A DNA stretch of 64,000 nucleotides from Pseudomonas bharatica CSV86 (lineage in GTDB: Bacteria > Pseudomonadota > Gammaproteobacteria > Pseudomonadales > Pseudomonadaceae): positions 1,054,001 to 1,118,000 of the forward strand of contig NZ_AMWJ02000002.1 of NCBI RefSeq assembly GCF_000319305.2. The letters are read 5' to 3'. This document shows, one piece after another, positions 34,295 through 42,834 of the stretch. Under the pieces are notes generated by a model. It made no database searches, had not been told where the DNA came from, and saw nothing but the letters and a program-made list of their open reading frames with translations. Position numbers and translations under genes: made by a program. Position 1 is the first letter of the stretch, and every line of letters begins with the position of its first letter.

Positions 34295-34706
34295 TCACTC
34301 GGTGAGCCACCAGACCATGTCGGAATACGACATGGTCATGATCTCGGTGGCAGAGAAATTCAGCTCCCTGGCGAGCCGCTTCGCTGCCGCTTTCTGACGC
34401 GAGGGATCAAAGCTCGTCGTCCTGCACCAGGCGAAAATAGCCGGCCTGCAGACGGCTGTAGTCCTTCAGGGCCAGGCCTTCCAGATCCTTGACAGCGACT
34501 TCGGCGAGGGAGGCGAACAGGTTCAGCTCCCGGGTTTCGTCGTCGGCACCGCCCGATTGCGCGGCGCGCAGGTCACGCACCGTGGGCGCCCGCAGCGACA
34601 GGCTGTCGACCTGAATGCCGTTGGCCTCGGTGGCGCGGCTCAACTTCACCACCACGCTGTCCGCGCTGACGGTCAGCCAGGCGGGTACCTTCGTTGCTTG
34701 CTTCAT
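34295..34706 (-). CDS. Tail assembly chaperone, gpE / E' frameshift pair
   Basis: gpE runs from ATG 34706 to TGA 34407 (99 residues; APTVRDLRAAQSGGADDETRELNLFASLAEV), a tail-assembly-chaperone fold. A second frame (DPSRQKAAAKRLARELNFSATEIMTMSYSDMVWWLTE) starts at the gpE stop and ends at 34295 with no start codon of its own, just upstream of the tape measure. This is the arrangement of P2 gpE/E' and lambda G/GT. The junction reads GAG CTT TGA T; slipping +1 from CTT to TTT gives a 136-residue fusion. Most copies of the protein would end at 34407. Confidence 0.82.
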
Positions 34707-34723
34707 ACGAGCTTGTCCTTGTG

Positions 34724-35233
34724 TCAGAGGCCGAGGGCGGTACGCTGGGCGGCGAGCTGGTCAACGCCGTTGACCACGCGCTTCATGCCCAGCGGGTCGA
34801 TCTCGTACAGCAGCCGGCCATCGATCTCCAGCTTGTAGTAGGTCAGGGACACGACGTGATTGGTCTCCGGCTTTTCCGAGGTTTTCCAGTCGCCCATCTC
34901 GACCTCCTTGAGCATGCCGCGCAGGGTCACCACCACCGGCGTGATCGCCCCTTTCAGGCCCTTGAATGCTCCACGGAACGTGCCGTTGAATGCCGAGCTG
35001 TCGGCCAGGCCGAAGAACTTCAGCGCTTCACGGCGAACGCCGGTGGTCTTGAAGCTCGCGCTCAGCGCCTCCATGCCCTGGTCGATCTCGATCGCGGTAT
35101 CCATGCCACCGACACGGTGGCTCTCGACCTTGATGGCGAGCTTGGGCAGGGTCAGGCTAGTGACGTCGCCCTGGAAGCTGACGCCATCGACGAACAGGTT
35201 CAGGTTCGCCAGGGTTTGCGGAATCATTGCCAT
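34724..35233 (-). CDS. Major tail tube protein (P2 FII-like)
   Basis: The 169-residue product (MAMIPQTLANLNLFVDGVSFQGDVTSLTLPKLAIKVESHRVGGMDTAIEI) matches the P2 FII tube family. It polymerises into the inner tube that is driven through the target envelope. It directly follows the sheath gene, and its ribosome site is GGAGAAAC. Confidence 0.95.
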   Translation of the reverse strand: MAMIPQTLANLNLFVDGVSFQGDVTSLTLPKLAIKVESHRVGGMDTAIEIDQGMEALSASFKTTGVRREALKFFGLADSSAFNGTFRGAFKGLKGAITPVVVTLRGMLKEVEMGDWKTSEKPETNHVVSLTYYKLEIDGRLLYEIDPLGMKRVVNGVDQLAAQRTALGL

Positions 35234-35246
35234 CTGTTGTTTCTCC

Positions 35247-36413
35247 TTAAGCGTTTTGGTCGAGGACTTCGGTCAACCACTGGTTGGTGACCTCGACGCG
35301 GAAGTTGGGGTTTTCGGCAGGCGGTACGTCGGTGAAGCGGATGTTCCAGTAGACCTTGCCCTGCTCCAGCTGGCTGGCGGTGTTCAGGTCCGGGTCGGCG
35401 TAGACCTCGAAATTGATGATCGCGCCCTGGGCCTTCAGGTCGCGCATGAAGTTCTCCAGGCCCTCGGTCACGTCCTTGACGTAGGTCGCGGTGATCGAGC
35501 GGTCCACCGCCCACTTGTGGCCGTAGAGGATCGCGTCCATGACGATGTCCATGGTCCGCACGCGGGTGACGAAGGCCCATTTCGGATCGCTGGACAGGGT
35601 GCGATTGCCCCACAGGCGGAAGCCGTCGTCGCGGATGATGGTGGTGATGTTGGCGTTGTTCAGCAGGTTGGCCCGGCAGCTTTCATCACCGTCGAGGAAC
35701 TCCACGGCACGGGTGGTACCGGTGATGCCGACGAACTCCTTGTTCGACGGCGAAGCCCAGAAGCCGTACTCGTTGTCGGTCCAGGCGAACAGACCGGCGA
35801 CCCAGGCCGAGGCCGGTGCATCGATGGTGGCGTCGGCGCCGGTGTCCCAGTACTGCACGCCCGGATCGACCATGAACGCGCGCTTGGCGCCGAAGTTTTC
35901 CGCATAGGCCAGGGCGGCCTCGTCGGTGGTGCCCGGACCGTCGATGATGGCCAGGCCGCGCAGCTTGTCGGCCAAGGCCACCAGGGCGGTGCCGACGGCT
36001 TGTGTGGCGCTGTGTTTCGGGGTTACCAGCAGGCGTGGCTGGGCGTTGAAACGGCTCTTGCCGTCGAGCAGCGCCTGCAGGCCGGTGCGCTTGCCGTTCG
36101 CCTCGACGCCGCCGATGATCGCCGAGGTCTGCTCGGCGGCGTCGCTCAGCCTGGCCACGCCGCAAGCGACGATGACTGCCTTGGCCCGGGCAAAGACGGC
36201 CTGGCAGGACTTGGTGATGGCGGCATCGGCACCGAACGCAGCCACAGCTTCACGCTCGCTGGTGATCAACACCAGGTCGTTGGCCTTGGCCGTGGCGGTC
36301 GGGCCCTCGGTGAAGGTGTCGACCAGGCCGATGATGGAAGAAGACGGCAACGCGATGCTGCGCGCACCGGTGTCGACGTTGGTTACGGTGACGCCGTGGA
36401 AGAATCCACTCAT
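35247..36413 (-). CDS. Contractile tail sheath protein (P2 FI-like)
   Basis: The 388-residue product (MSGFFHGVTVTNVDTGARSIALPSSSIIGLVDTF) is a full-length tail sheath protein. The LAIIDGPGT and DPKWAFVTRVRTMDIVMDAI stretches and the C-terminal NFEVYADPDLNTASQLEQGKVYWNIRFTDVPPAENPNFRVE belong to the conserved fold. It contracts to drive the tube. Terminator-like hairpins lie just upstream. Confidence 0.96.
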   Translation of the reverse strand: MSGFFHGVTVTNVDTGARSIALPSSSIIGLVDTFTEGPTATAKANDLVLITSEREAVAAFGADAAITKSCQAVFARAKAVIVACGVARLSDAAEQTSAIIGGVEANGKRTGLQALLDGKSRFNAQPRLLVTPKHSATQAVGTALVALADKLRGLAIIDGPGTTDEAALAYAENFGAKRAFMVDPGVQYWDTGADATIDAPASAWVAGLFAWTDNEYGFWASPSNKEFVGITGTTRAVEFLDGDESCRANLLNNANITTIIRDDGFRLWGNRTLSSDPKWAFVTRVRTMDIVMDAILYGHKWAVDRSITATYVKDVTEGLENFMRDLKAQGAIINFEVYADPDLNTASQLEQGKVYWNIRFTDVPPAENPNFRVEVTNQWLTEVLDQNA

Positions 36414-36435
36414 AGGTATTTCTCCAGATGTGAGA

Positions 36436-36506
36436 AGGCCCCGTCGGTGCGGGGCCTTCGAAAGGGTACTGCAGACAAGAAAATGCCCCGGTGGTACGGG
36501 GCATCA
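36436..36506 (-). terminator. Two terminator-like hairpins between the fibre chaperone and sheath genes
   Basis: One stem is ATGCCCCG / CGGGGCAT followed by TTTTC on the reverse strand (about 36480-36506). The second is AAGGCCCCG / CGGGGCCTT (about 36438-36461) followed by C and T. Both sit in the gap before the sheath gene, and no clear promoter follows them. Confidence 0.7.
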
Positions 36507-36965
36507 GTGAATTTGGGAAGTGATCCAGGGCGGAGCCGCCGGGCGACTCGACGCAGCAGGAAACTCCAGCGACTGCGGCCAATCGCGCAGCGCTTGCAAA
36601 TAATCCAGCAACTCGGCGTATTGCTCCGCAGTCAGGCTGGTCCGCCGCTCAAGCTGCAATTCATCACGATGCCGGTCTCGAAGCCAACTGACACGGTTGA
36701 TCTGCTGATCCCGCCAAATCCGCTCGTGCTGCTCATTCTCCTCCTGGGTCGGTACGGGTTCGACATAGGGGGTGCTGCCTGCACCCTCCTCCAGGGCACG
36801 AGTTATCCGGGCATGTACCTCCGGCGTTTCAGCCTGCGTCGCGTGAAACGGGCAACCATTCAACGTCAGAATGAAACTGCCATCTTGCTTGACCTGAATA
36901 CCCGAAAAATCATGCCGCGGATCGTTTTCCACAGCGGTTTCTGGTGCTGACTGCTCTTGCATCAC
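36504..36965 (-). CDS. Tail fibre assembly chaperone
   Basis: The 153-residue product starts at GTG 36965 (ATG 36962 follows) and overlaps the fibre stop. It is acidic and helical, with RRTSLTAEQYAELLDYLQALRDWP near the end, as in small fibre-assembly proteins encoded next to fibre genes. Such chaperones are usually specific to the adjacent fibre tip and travel with it. Confidence 0.82.
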   Translation of the reverse strand: MMQEQSAPETAVENDPRHDFSGIQVKQDGSFILTLNGCPFHATQAETPEVHARITRALEEGAGSTPYVEPVPTQEENEQHERIWRDQQINRVSWLRDRHRDELQLERRTSLTAEQYAELLDYLQALRDWPQSLEFPAASSRPAAPPWITSQIH

Positions 36966-39206
36966 TGGATCCTCCAGGCAAAACCTACAGTGTTACTGTT
37001 GTATCCAACGACGGTACCACCAGCAGCAACACCCGACAGTGCACCAAGCGCCTGACCACTGCCGTTGTAGCCCACACAGTGATAAGCCCAGCTCCCCCCA
37101 CTGGGTAATTGGCCCGAGCCGTTCAACGTCACCCATTGCCCTGACGCGGGTTTCAAGAATGTCGCTGAGGTATGAGCTGCCGCACCATTCGAATAGAGCG
37201 TGCCTGCGTTGAGTGCCTGCAATGCACCACTGCCATTGAGCAAGTGGAGCGAAGGGTCCTGATTCTTATGAACCAGACTGATCGATGTCGAACCACAGGC
37301 CAGTGTCATCATGGCCTGGGTCGAAGCACTGGTGCCTGGGTTGTTCAGCGCAAGACAAGGGTTGCCCAAAACCTGATTGGGCAAGTTGATGGAAATTGCG
37401 CCATCTACAGCACCGCCTGACTTATTGAACTTGGTGGCCAGCTGATTGCTGACGGTGGTAGAGAAATTGGCATCATTGCCTAACGCCGCTGCCAGCTTGT
37501 TGAGGGTATCAAGCGTCGCAGGTGATGAGGCGACAAGGGCGGTGATGGCATCGGTAACGAACTTGGTGTTCGCCGCCTGATCGGTCGCCGTGCCGGTCGT
37601 GGCATTGGGCACTCGCGGCGTGCCGGTGAAGACAGGGCTGGCCAGGTTCGCCTTGGTCGCTGGATCGAAATTGGCTTCCGTCCAGATCCGGCGGAAAGTG
37701 CCCGCTCCCTGATAAACCGTACGAGCGTAAAACTCCTCCTTGCCATTGAGCGCCCCAAGGAAATCAACGCTTTGCTCACCGCCGCCCCAGGTAACATGGG
37801 TACCCACGGCATAGGTGACTCCTGCAGGTCGGTCCTCGGTAGCCGGGCCCGTCGAAATGAAACGGGTTTCGGGAATTGCGCTGATACGTCCTTGCACCGC
37901 ATCTGGTCTGGAAAGAAGGCCCCACCATATTTGGGCATCGCATCTGTGATGCCGTAACCACTGAGTGTCGTGGATTTGTCAGCCTTGCCGTCCGGATTGA
38001 AGTTACCTTCGTGCCACAGCTTCTGCCAGGTACCGATACCCTGAGAGTCGACACGGCGGAAGCCAACCCAGTCCCTGTTCATACCCGCTAGCATTTCGAA
38101 GCTGTAGTTATTCTCCGGGTACTTGATGTGGAAGCCAGTACCATAGTCGAGCGCGGCCGGGGCATCGGTCGTTTCAGGCCCGACGCTGACAAACTGGGAA
38201 GCGGGCAATGCCGCCAGTGGCCCGGTGACGAGCTTTGCCGTAGACATCCAGCCACCAGCATCCTTTGGCATGGCATCGGTGATGCCATAACCGCTCAGCG
38301 TGGTGGATTTGTCGGCCTTGCTGCCTGGATTGAAGTTGCCATCATGCCAGAACGCACGCCACGCTCCTGGAGTGCCATCGGAAAGGACATGCCTGGCACC
38401 GTACCAATCGGATGTAATGCTACCTACGAAGTCGACAGCATACTGTTCCGCCGGATACTTGATGTGCACACCGACCCCATATGGAATGGCCGTCGGCTTA
38501 TCAACTGCAAGGTTTGCAACACTGATGAATTGCGTTGAATCCAGATCACTGATTTTTCCTCGCACGAAATTCGGCGAGGACAGGACCCCGCCCGCCCTTT
38601 CGGTAGCGCATCCGTAATGCCATATCCGGCCAGGGTCGTGGGATTCGATCCTTGTAGAACGACGCCCCTCTCATTGACCTTGACCTGTGTATAGGTCCCG
38701 GCAGTCTTGTTGGGCGGCAGGATGGCCAGGATCGAACTGTCGACGTAATCCCGCGTCGCCAGCACCACGGCCGGGTCTATCTTGAGTTGCACATTGGCGG
38801 TACTGGTGACCATCAGGTTCAAGCGCACTACCTGGGTCTTGCCGGTGCCTTGCGCCAGCAGCGGCTTGTAGCTGGGCGCACAGTTGGCCACGGCGACCAG
38901 GTCACCGGCCGCATCGTAAAGGCCGATCTCGCGGATCCACCAGCCGCCGACGTCCGGCGGAATCACCTGCTCGGCGATGATGATGCTGGCATCCTTCGGG
39001 TCCACCGAAAGCTGGTTGAGTGGCGCCCGGCGACGCTCGTTGATCAGTTTTGTCTGGGTGCGCGAAGGCACCGGATCGGTATTGTTGGCGTCGCCCACGC
39101 CCATCTGGGCGAAGGTCCAGGGCACGCCCAAGGCGTTCGCGTTGGCCTGCTTGGCCTCCCCCACGGCGGTGAGGATCGCGAAGAACTGGCTGTTCTGGTC
39201 AGTCAT
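36962..39206 (-). CDS. Tail fibre protein (P2 gpH-like), frameshifted twice in this sequence
   Basis: The N-terminal 190 residues (MTDQNSQFFAILTAVGEAKQANANALGVPWTFAQMGVG, PPDVGGWWIREIGLYD) are the conserved fibre base. The frame breaks at 38586-38589 and again at 37920-37923; one extra base in each C-run restores a protein of about 748 residues. The shaft has three tandem units of about 115 residues, each with GYGITDA-PK, then a FIS/FVSVGP-type stretch, GVG-HIKYP, and EGNFNP. The C-terminal part (TNLPNQVLGNPCLALNNPG onward) ends YNSNTVGFAWRIQ and is likely the receptor-binding tip. Confidence 0.85.
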
Positions 39207-39808
39207 GAGTAAACGTCCAGGGTTTCGATTTGATGGTCACGGCCGATGAAGCCGTGGTTGCCGCGTACCTCGATAACACGCGAGGTCGGCGGATAGATGT
39301 CGATGGCGTCGCCTTCGCTGAGGCCGATGCCGACGCGCAGCAGGCCTTTGCTATCGAGGGCGATGGCGAGGCCGGTCATGTGCCGGCTGACAGGCCGGGC
39401 GTCGTCGATCAGGTCCGTGAGCTGCTGATAGGTTTCTTCGCTGATGCCGTTGTCCGACACGCCGATTTTCAGGCTGAAGGTGCCCGGCGGCGCTGGCGGC
39501 ACGGCCTTGAACCATTCGACGATTTCGATCAGGTAACCGAAGGGTTCCACGACCCGGCGCAACGCTCCGACAGTGCCCTTGCGGGCATGCACGTCGAACG
39601 AACCGCGGATCACTGCACGCTTGACTGCCTCCGGCCAGGCCTCGTCCCACCGATCTACCGACCAGGCAAGTGCCAATTGATGAAGCAGGTGCGGCGGACA
39701 GGTGTCGGGGTTGTACAGCGTTCGCAAGGGAATGTCGGCGGCATCCAGCGAGGCAGCCTCGACGGCCCGCTCCAGCAAGGTACTGTTGAGCGGCAAGAGA
39801 CTGACCAT
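39203..39808 (-). CDS. P2 gpI-like baseplate protein
   Basis: The 201-residue product (MVSLLPLNSTLLERAVEAASLDAADIPLRTLYNPDTCPPHLLHQLALAWSVDRWDEAWPEAVKRAVI) is a clear gpI tail protein. It links the baseplate wedge to the fibres. It overlaps the fibre start by four bases. Confidence 0.94.
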   Translation of the reverse strand: MVSLLPLNSTLLERAVEAASLDAADIPLRTLYNPDTCPPHLLHQLALAWSVDRWDEAWPEAVKRAVIRGSFDVHARKGTVGALRRVVEPFGYLIEIVEWFKAVPPAPPGTFSLKIGVSDNGISEETYQQLTDLIDDARPVSRHMTGLAIALDSKGLLRVGIGLSEGDAIDIYPPTSRVIEVRGNHGFIGRDHQIETLDVYS

Positions 39809-39809
39809 G

Positions 39810-40691
39810 TCAACCTCCCAGCCGGATGTCGAAGCCGGTGCACCAGGCTGCCTGGGTCTTGTTCGGGCTCAGGTCGGTCCAGTTCGTCAGCTCGACCCGG
39901 GCAACTCCACTGATATGCAGTTGCGCGTCGATCGCGGAGCGAGGCACCTCGACCCCCAGGCGCCCACGGGGATTGATCCAGGCCTGCAGGCGACGTCTGC
40001 ATTCGACCAGCGTTGCCTCGGTCTCCGGGCCACTGCCGCTCATATGCAGAATGGCGTCGATCCGGTACGGCAGGATTTGCGCACTACGCACGATAAGCCG
40101 GTCAGCAACGGGGCGAACATTGTCGTCATTCAGGCGCGCGGTGACTTGTGCCAGCAGCTCCGGACTGGCCACACCTTCGCCTTCGAGACTGAGGACGGTA
40201 ACTTCCACCACCGCCGGCGAAGGACTTTCCGCGGTTGCGTCAGCGACCAGCCCGGAAGCATTGCGGGCGTGCAGGATGTAGCTGTTGCGCGGCCCGGCAG
40301 TGGTCAAGCCCTCATATACCATCTGGATCCGCTCGCGCAGGGCGTCGTCCTCTTCCAGGACACGCTCGAGCGGCGGAGTCGCATTCGGATCCGCCTCCTG
40401 GACCACCAGACGTTGCAGTTGCACATTGGCAGCCAGTTGGTCCAGGTCGCTACCCTGCGCATACGCCAGCAGCAGTGCCTTGGCCGCATCATTCACCCGG
40501 GCCCGGTTGAGCAGGGTGCGATAGGCACCGACCTCCAACAGTTTGGTCACCGGGTCGCTTTCCAGTTGCGCGGTCCAGCTGTCGCCCATGTGCGCCCGAA
40601 AGGTCGCCAGGTCAGCCTGGAAGATGTCCTCGAAATCCAGGTCTTCCAGGACCTGCGGCGCGGGCAGCGCCGAAAGGTTCACGATGCTCAT
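39810..40691 (-). CDS. P2 gpJ-like baseplate wedge protein
   Basis: The 293-residue product (MSIVNLSALPAPQVLEDLDFEDIFQADLATFRAHMGDSWTAQLESDPVTKLLEVGAYRTLLNRARVNDAAKALLLAYA) is a gpJ family member. The ANVQLQRLVV and IQMVYEGLTTAGPRNSYILHARNASG segments are typical. It overlaps gene W by four bases. Confidence 0.94.
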   Translation of the reverse strand: MSIVNLSALPAPQVLEDLDFEDIFQADLATFRAHMGDSWTAQLESDPVTKLLEVGAYRTLLNRARVNDAAKALLLAYAQGSDLDQLAANVQLQRLVVQEADPNATPPLERVLEEDDALRERIQMVYEGLTTAGPRNSYILHARNASGLVADATAESPSPAVVEVTVLSLEGEGVASPELLAQVTARLNDDNVRPVADRLIVRSAQILPYRIDAILHMSGSGPETEATLVECRRRLQAWINPRGRLGVEVPRSAIDAQLHISGVARVELTNWTDLSPNKTQAAWCTGFDIRLGG

Positions 40692-41014
40692 GCCGTCACC
40701 TCCAGGATCTGGCTGTCACCCAGGTATTGCCCGGTGAGCTGCAGGCTGATCTGTCCGTTCACCACTGCCGTCACCCGCACCCGTTCCAGCTTCAGGCGAG
40801 GCTCCCAGCGCACCAGCGACCTGGCTACTTCAGCCTGTACCGCGCTTTTCCAGCCTTCGTTCACAGGAAGGTCGACGAAGCGGCGCAGCTTGCTGCCGTA
40901 GTCGGGACGCATGCGCCGGCTGCCCAGCGGTGTGGTCAGGATGTCCTCGATGGACTGGCGCAGGTGGGCGAGACCGGAGAACGGTTGGCCAGAGCGGCGA
41001 TCCATTCCGATCAT
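40688..41014 (-). CDS. P2 gpW / T4 gp25-like baseplate protein
   Basis: The 108-residue product starts at ATG 41014 (MIGMDRRSGQPFSGLAHLRQSIEDILTTPLGSRRMRPDYGS), the GPW_gp25 family. Residues ILTTPLGSRRMRPDYGS are conserved. It forms the inner wedge of the baseplate and starts sheath assembly. It begins five bases after the stop of a 24-codon frame. Confidence 0.94.
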   Translation of the reverse strand: MIGMDRRSGQPFSGLAHLRQSIEDILTTPLGSRRMRPDYGSKLRRFVDLPVNEGWKSAVQAEVARSLVRWEPRLKLERVRVTAVVNGQISLQLTGQYLGDSQILEVTA

Positions 41015-41018
41015 GGCG

Positions 41019-41093
41019 CTACTCCTGTGCTTGATTGGGGTTGTGCACCGCGGCGCGGACGCCGGGTGCGAAATACTTTTTGGTGGGCGCCAT
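41019..41093 (-). CDS. 24-residue micro-ORF between V and W
   Basis: ATG 41093 to TAG 41019 encodes MAPTKKYFAPGVRAAVHNPN followed by QAQE. GGAGG lies six bases upstream of the ATG, the strongest ribosome site nearby, and the stop is five bases from the W start. It follows a terminator-like hairpin. The peptide is basic with no membrane segment. It may be a leader for W or a small tail component; function unknown. Confidence 0.55.
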   Translation of the reverse strand: MAPTKKYFAPGVRAAVHNPNQAQE

Positions 41094-41111
41094 GGCGTTC
41101 CTCCGTGGCAT

Positions 41112-41134
41112 GAAAAAGCCCGCAGCAAGCGGGC
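41112..41134 (-). terminator. Terminator-like hairpin between tailocin genes V and W
   Basis: On the reverse strand AAGCCCGC / GCGGGCTT with a TTGCT loop is followed by TTTC. It begins within a few bases of the V stop codon. Confidence 0.75.
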
Positions 41135-41135
41135 T

Positions 41136-41696
41136 TCAGTGCTTGTGGTTCGGCGTGTTGCCTGCGGTATCGATGATCGTGCCGCCGCCGTGGATATTTC
41201 CCGTTACCTGTAATGCGCCGTTGATCTGCACCGGGCCATTCAAGGTCAGGTTGCCAGAGGTCAGCGTGATGGAATCGGGGGTGGCCGTCAGCGTGGTGCC
41301 GCCGACCTTGAGGGTGATGCTGCCGCGGGGCAGTTCGATGGTGTAGGCGCTGGCTTGCCAGTCGTAGACCAGCGAGCCGCCATCGTCGAAACGCCAGGTT
41401 TCGACATGCTCGCGGTTGTCCGGCGCGCTGCCGGCGTTGCCATAAAGGCCGGGTATGAAGGTGCCCTGGGCCGGTTCGCCACTGGGACTGATGAGCATGC
41501 CTTGCTCGTCCAGGCTCGGTGCCCGCCAGTGCCTGGCCTTGCCGGCAGCATGGCTGTGCCAGCGCAACCAGGCGCTGGTCCAGCCGGCGCCGTCGGAAAC
41601 CCGTACCCGTGCCGCCGCGAGATCGACTGCAACCACCCGGCAGGGAATCAGCAGGCCGGCGATCATGCGGTCGTGCATAGCGCTGACGTAGCTCAT
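41136..41696 (-). CDS. P2 gpV-like baseplate spike protein
   Basis: The 186-residue product has an OB-fold-like N-terminal part (IAGLLIPCRVVAVDLAAARVRVSDGAGWTSAWLRW) and a beta-helical C-terminal part rich in Thr, Gly and Ile (LPRGSITLKVGGTTLTATPDSITLTSGNL). It ends NTPNHKH; the terminal HxH fits the metal-binding tip of P2 gpV trimers. The spike punctures the outer membrane. It overlaps the upstream stop by four bases. Confidence 0.93.
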   Translation of the reverse strand: MSYVSAMHDRMIAGLLIPCRVVAVDLAAARVRVSDGAGWTSAWLRWHSHAAGKARHWRAPSLDEQGMLISPSGEPAQGTFIPGLYGNAGSAPDNREHVETWRFDDGGSLVYDWQASAYTIELPRGSITLKVGGTTLTATPDSITLTSGNLTLNGPVQINGALQVTGNIHGGGTIIDTAGNTPNHKH

Positions 41697-42190
41697 GCGA
41701 AATCCTCCGGGGCCTTGTAGCCGCTCTCATGTTCTGGTCCGGTATCAGGGTCGAAAGCAATTACCAACGACCCGGGCGGCTGGTTCGGCCAGGGCCATTG
41801 CACCTCGCCGAGGTGCAGCGCCTGTTGCCATTGCACCGTCCAGGTCGAGGATGAGGTGGTCGTCGGCATCGCCTGGATGGCCACGGCTTCCTCGACGAAA
41901 TCGATGTTCCAGTACTGCTTGCGCAGCAGCACCATCAACTGTGTTGCCAGGATCACGGCTTCCAGCGCCGCCTGCCCATCGCAGCTGATACGGGCTTCGA
42001 ACGTGACTACGAGCCGGGAATGCCCATCCACAGGATCGGCGCCCGGCTTTATATCGACGATGCCGTGAAACAACGCAGGTAGCGGTGTGTCCTGTTGCAC
42101 GCCGGCATAGCTGCCGACCGTCGCCAGTTGCGGCATCGCCGCGTGGATGGTTGCGCTGATGGCCTGATGCAATGCATCGAGGTCGCTCAT
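41693..42190 (-). CDS. Conserved tailocin protein (tail completion / terminator-like)
   Basis: The 165-residue product starts MSDLDALHQAISATIHAAMPQLATVGSYAG. It occupies the place between holin and spike held by a conserved gene in R-type pyocin clusters. The pattern (TPLPALFHGIVDIKPG, LVVTFEARISCDGQAALEAVILATQLMVLLRKQYW) resembles small phage tail-completion proteins. Function is inferred from position. It overlaps genes on both sides by four bases (ATGA). Confidence 0.75.
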   Translation of the reverse strand: MSDLDALHQAISATIHAAMPQLATVGSYAGVQQDTPLPALFHGIVDIKPGADPVDGHSRLVVTFEARISCDGQAALEAVILATQLMVLLRKQYWNIDFVEEAVAIQAMPTTTSSSTWTVQWQQALHLGEVQWPWPNQPPGSLVIAFDPDTGPEHESGYKAPEDFA

Positions 42191-42522
42191 GATCTCTCCT
42201 TGCTGTCGGTGCCGAGCCCCAGGCGCTTCGCAGCCCAGCGCTCGTACAGCCCCATGGTGATGTCCGCGCCGCCTACGGCGGTCAGGCAGCCCAGGGCACT
42301 GGCCGCCCACATCGACAGGCCGCTGGCATACAGCAGCATCACGGTGGATACGCCGCAGACCATGCAGGCCCCCGAACGCAGTACCAATCGCCTGAGCAGG
42401 GCGCCGCCTCGCGCCCCTGCCTTGTCCGCTCGCCACATCTCGCCGGAAACCCCGCCCAGCAGCGCCAGGACGATCACCAGCCAGATCGGCATTTCCAGTA
42501 GCGTTTGTTGTTCGCTTGTCAC
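42187..42522 (-). CDS. Holin
   Basis: The 111-residue product starts at GTG 42522 behind GGAGG. It has three hydrophobic segments: MPIWLVIVLALLGGVSGEMW, then RSGACMVCGVSTVMLLYASGL, and ASALGCLTAVGGADITMGLY. A hydrophilic, charged C-terminal tail follows. This is a holin layout. It sits at the head of the late operon, while the endolysin is at the other end, as in P. aeruginosa R-pyocin clusters. It overlaps the next start by four bases. Confidence 0.85.
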   Translation of the reverse strand: MTSEQQTLLEMPIWLVIVLALLGGVSGEMWRADKAGARGGALLRRLVLRSGACMVCGVSTVMLLYASGLSMWAASALGCLTAVGGADITMGLYERWAAKRLGLGTDSKERS

Positions 42523-42597
42523 GGTCCTGCCTCCTTTCTGCTTCCCGCACGGCGCCAGCCGAACGGGGAATGGGACCGAGCATTCACTCGGCATTCC

Positions 42598-42625
42598 AAA
42601 AAGCCCGGGCATGCCCCGGGCTTTT
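42598..42625 (-). terminator. Terminator-like hairpin in the tailocin late leader
   Basis: On the reverse strand AAAAGCCCGGG / CCCGGGCTTTTT forms a strong stem-loop followed by T's, about 210 bases downstream of the late promoter and 75 bases before the holin start. Confidence 0.8.
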
Positions 42626-42792
42626 CAGTAATGCGTCGTAGAGATGCCCGCCACTACTGGTGCGCTGGGCATCTGCGCTTCGAATTGTTGACTCCGACCG
42701 CGGCCACCTGCCCGCCGGATAACTGCTTCTGGTGCTTTACGCTGCACACCCGGGCCAGTTGCCAACCCTCTGAACAGTCGAGGCCTGTTCAT
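42625..42792 (-). CDS. Possible 55-residue leader ORF (tentative)
   Basis: ATG 42792 to TGA 42625 encodes a basic peptide (MNRPRLFRGLATGPGVQRKA onward) in the leader between the late promoter and the holin, ending inside the terminator-like hairpin. A longer version would start upstream of the promoter boxes and is unlikely. The ribosome site is weak and I recognise no family. It could be a leader peptide that affects the hairpin, or chance. Confidence 0.25.
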   Translation of the reverse strand: MNRPRLFRGLATGPGVQRKAPEAVIRRAGGRGRSQQFEAQMPSAPVVAGISTTHY

Positions 42793-42834
42793 CGCTGCCT
42801 TTCTCGTCGCCGGTGTCTGACCGGCTTGAGACAA

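Noticed and set aside
34407..34412. gpE/E' junction as a seventh sequencing error
   Set aside because: The shift needed is +1, opposite to the six C-run cases, there is no long run at the site, and a frameshift between these genes is conserved in tailed phages.
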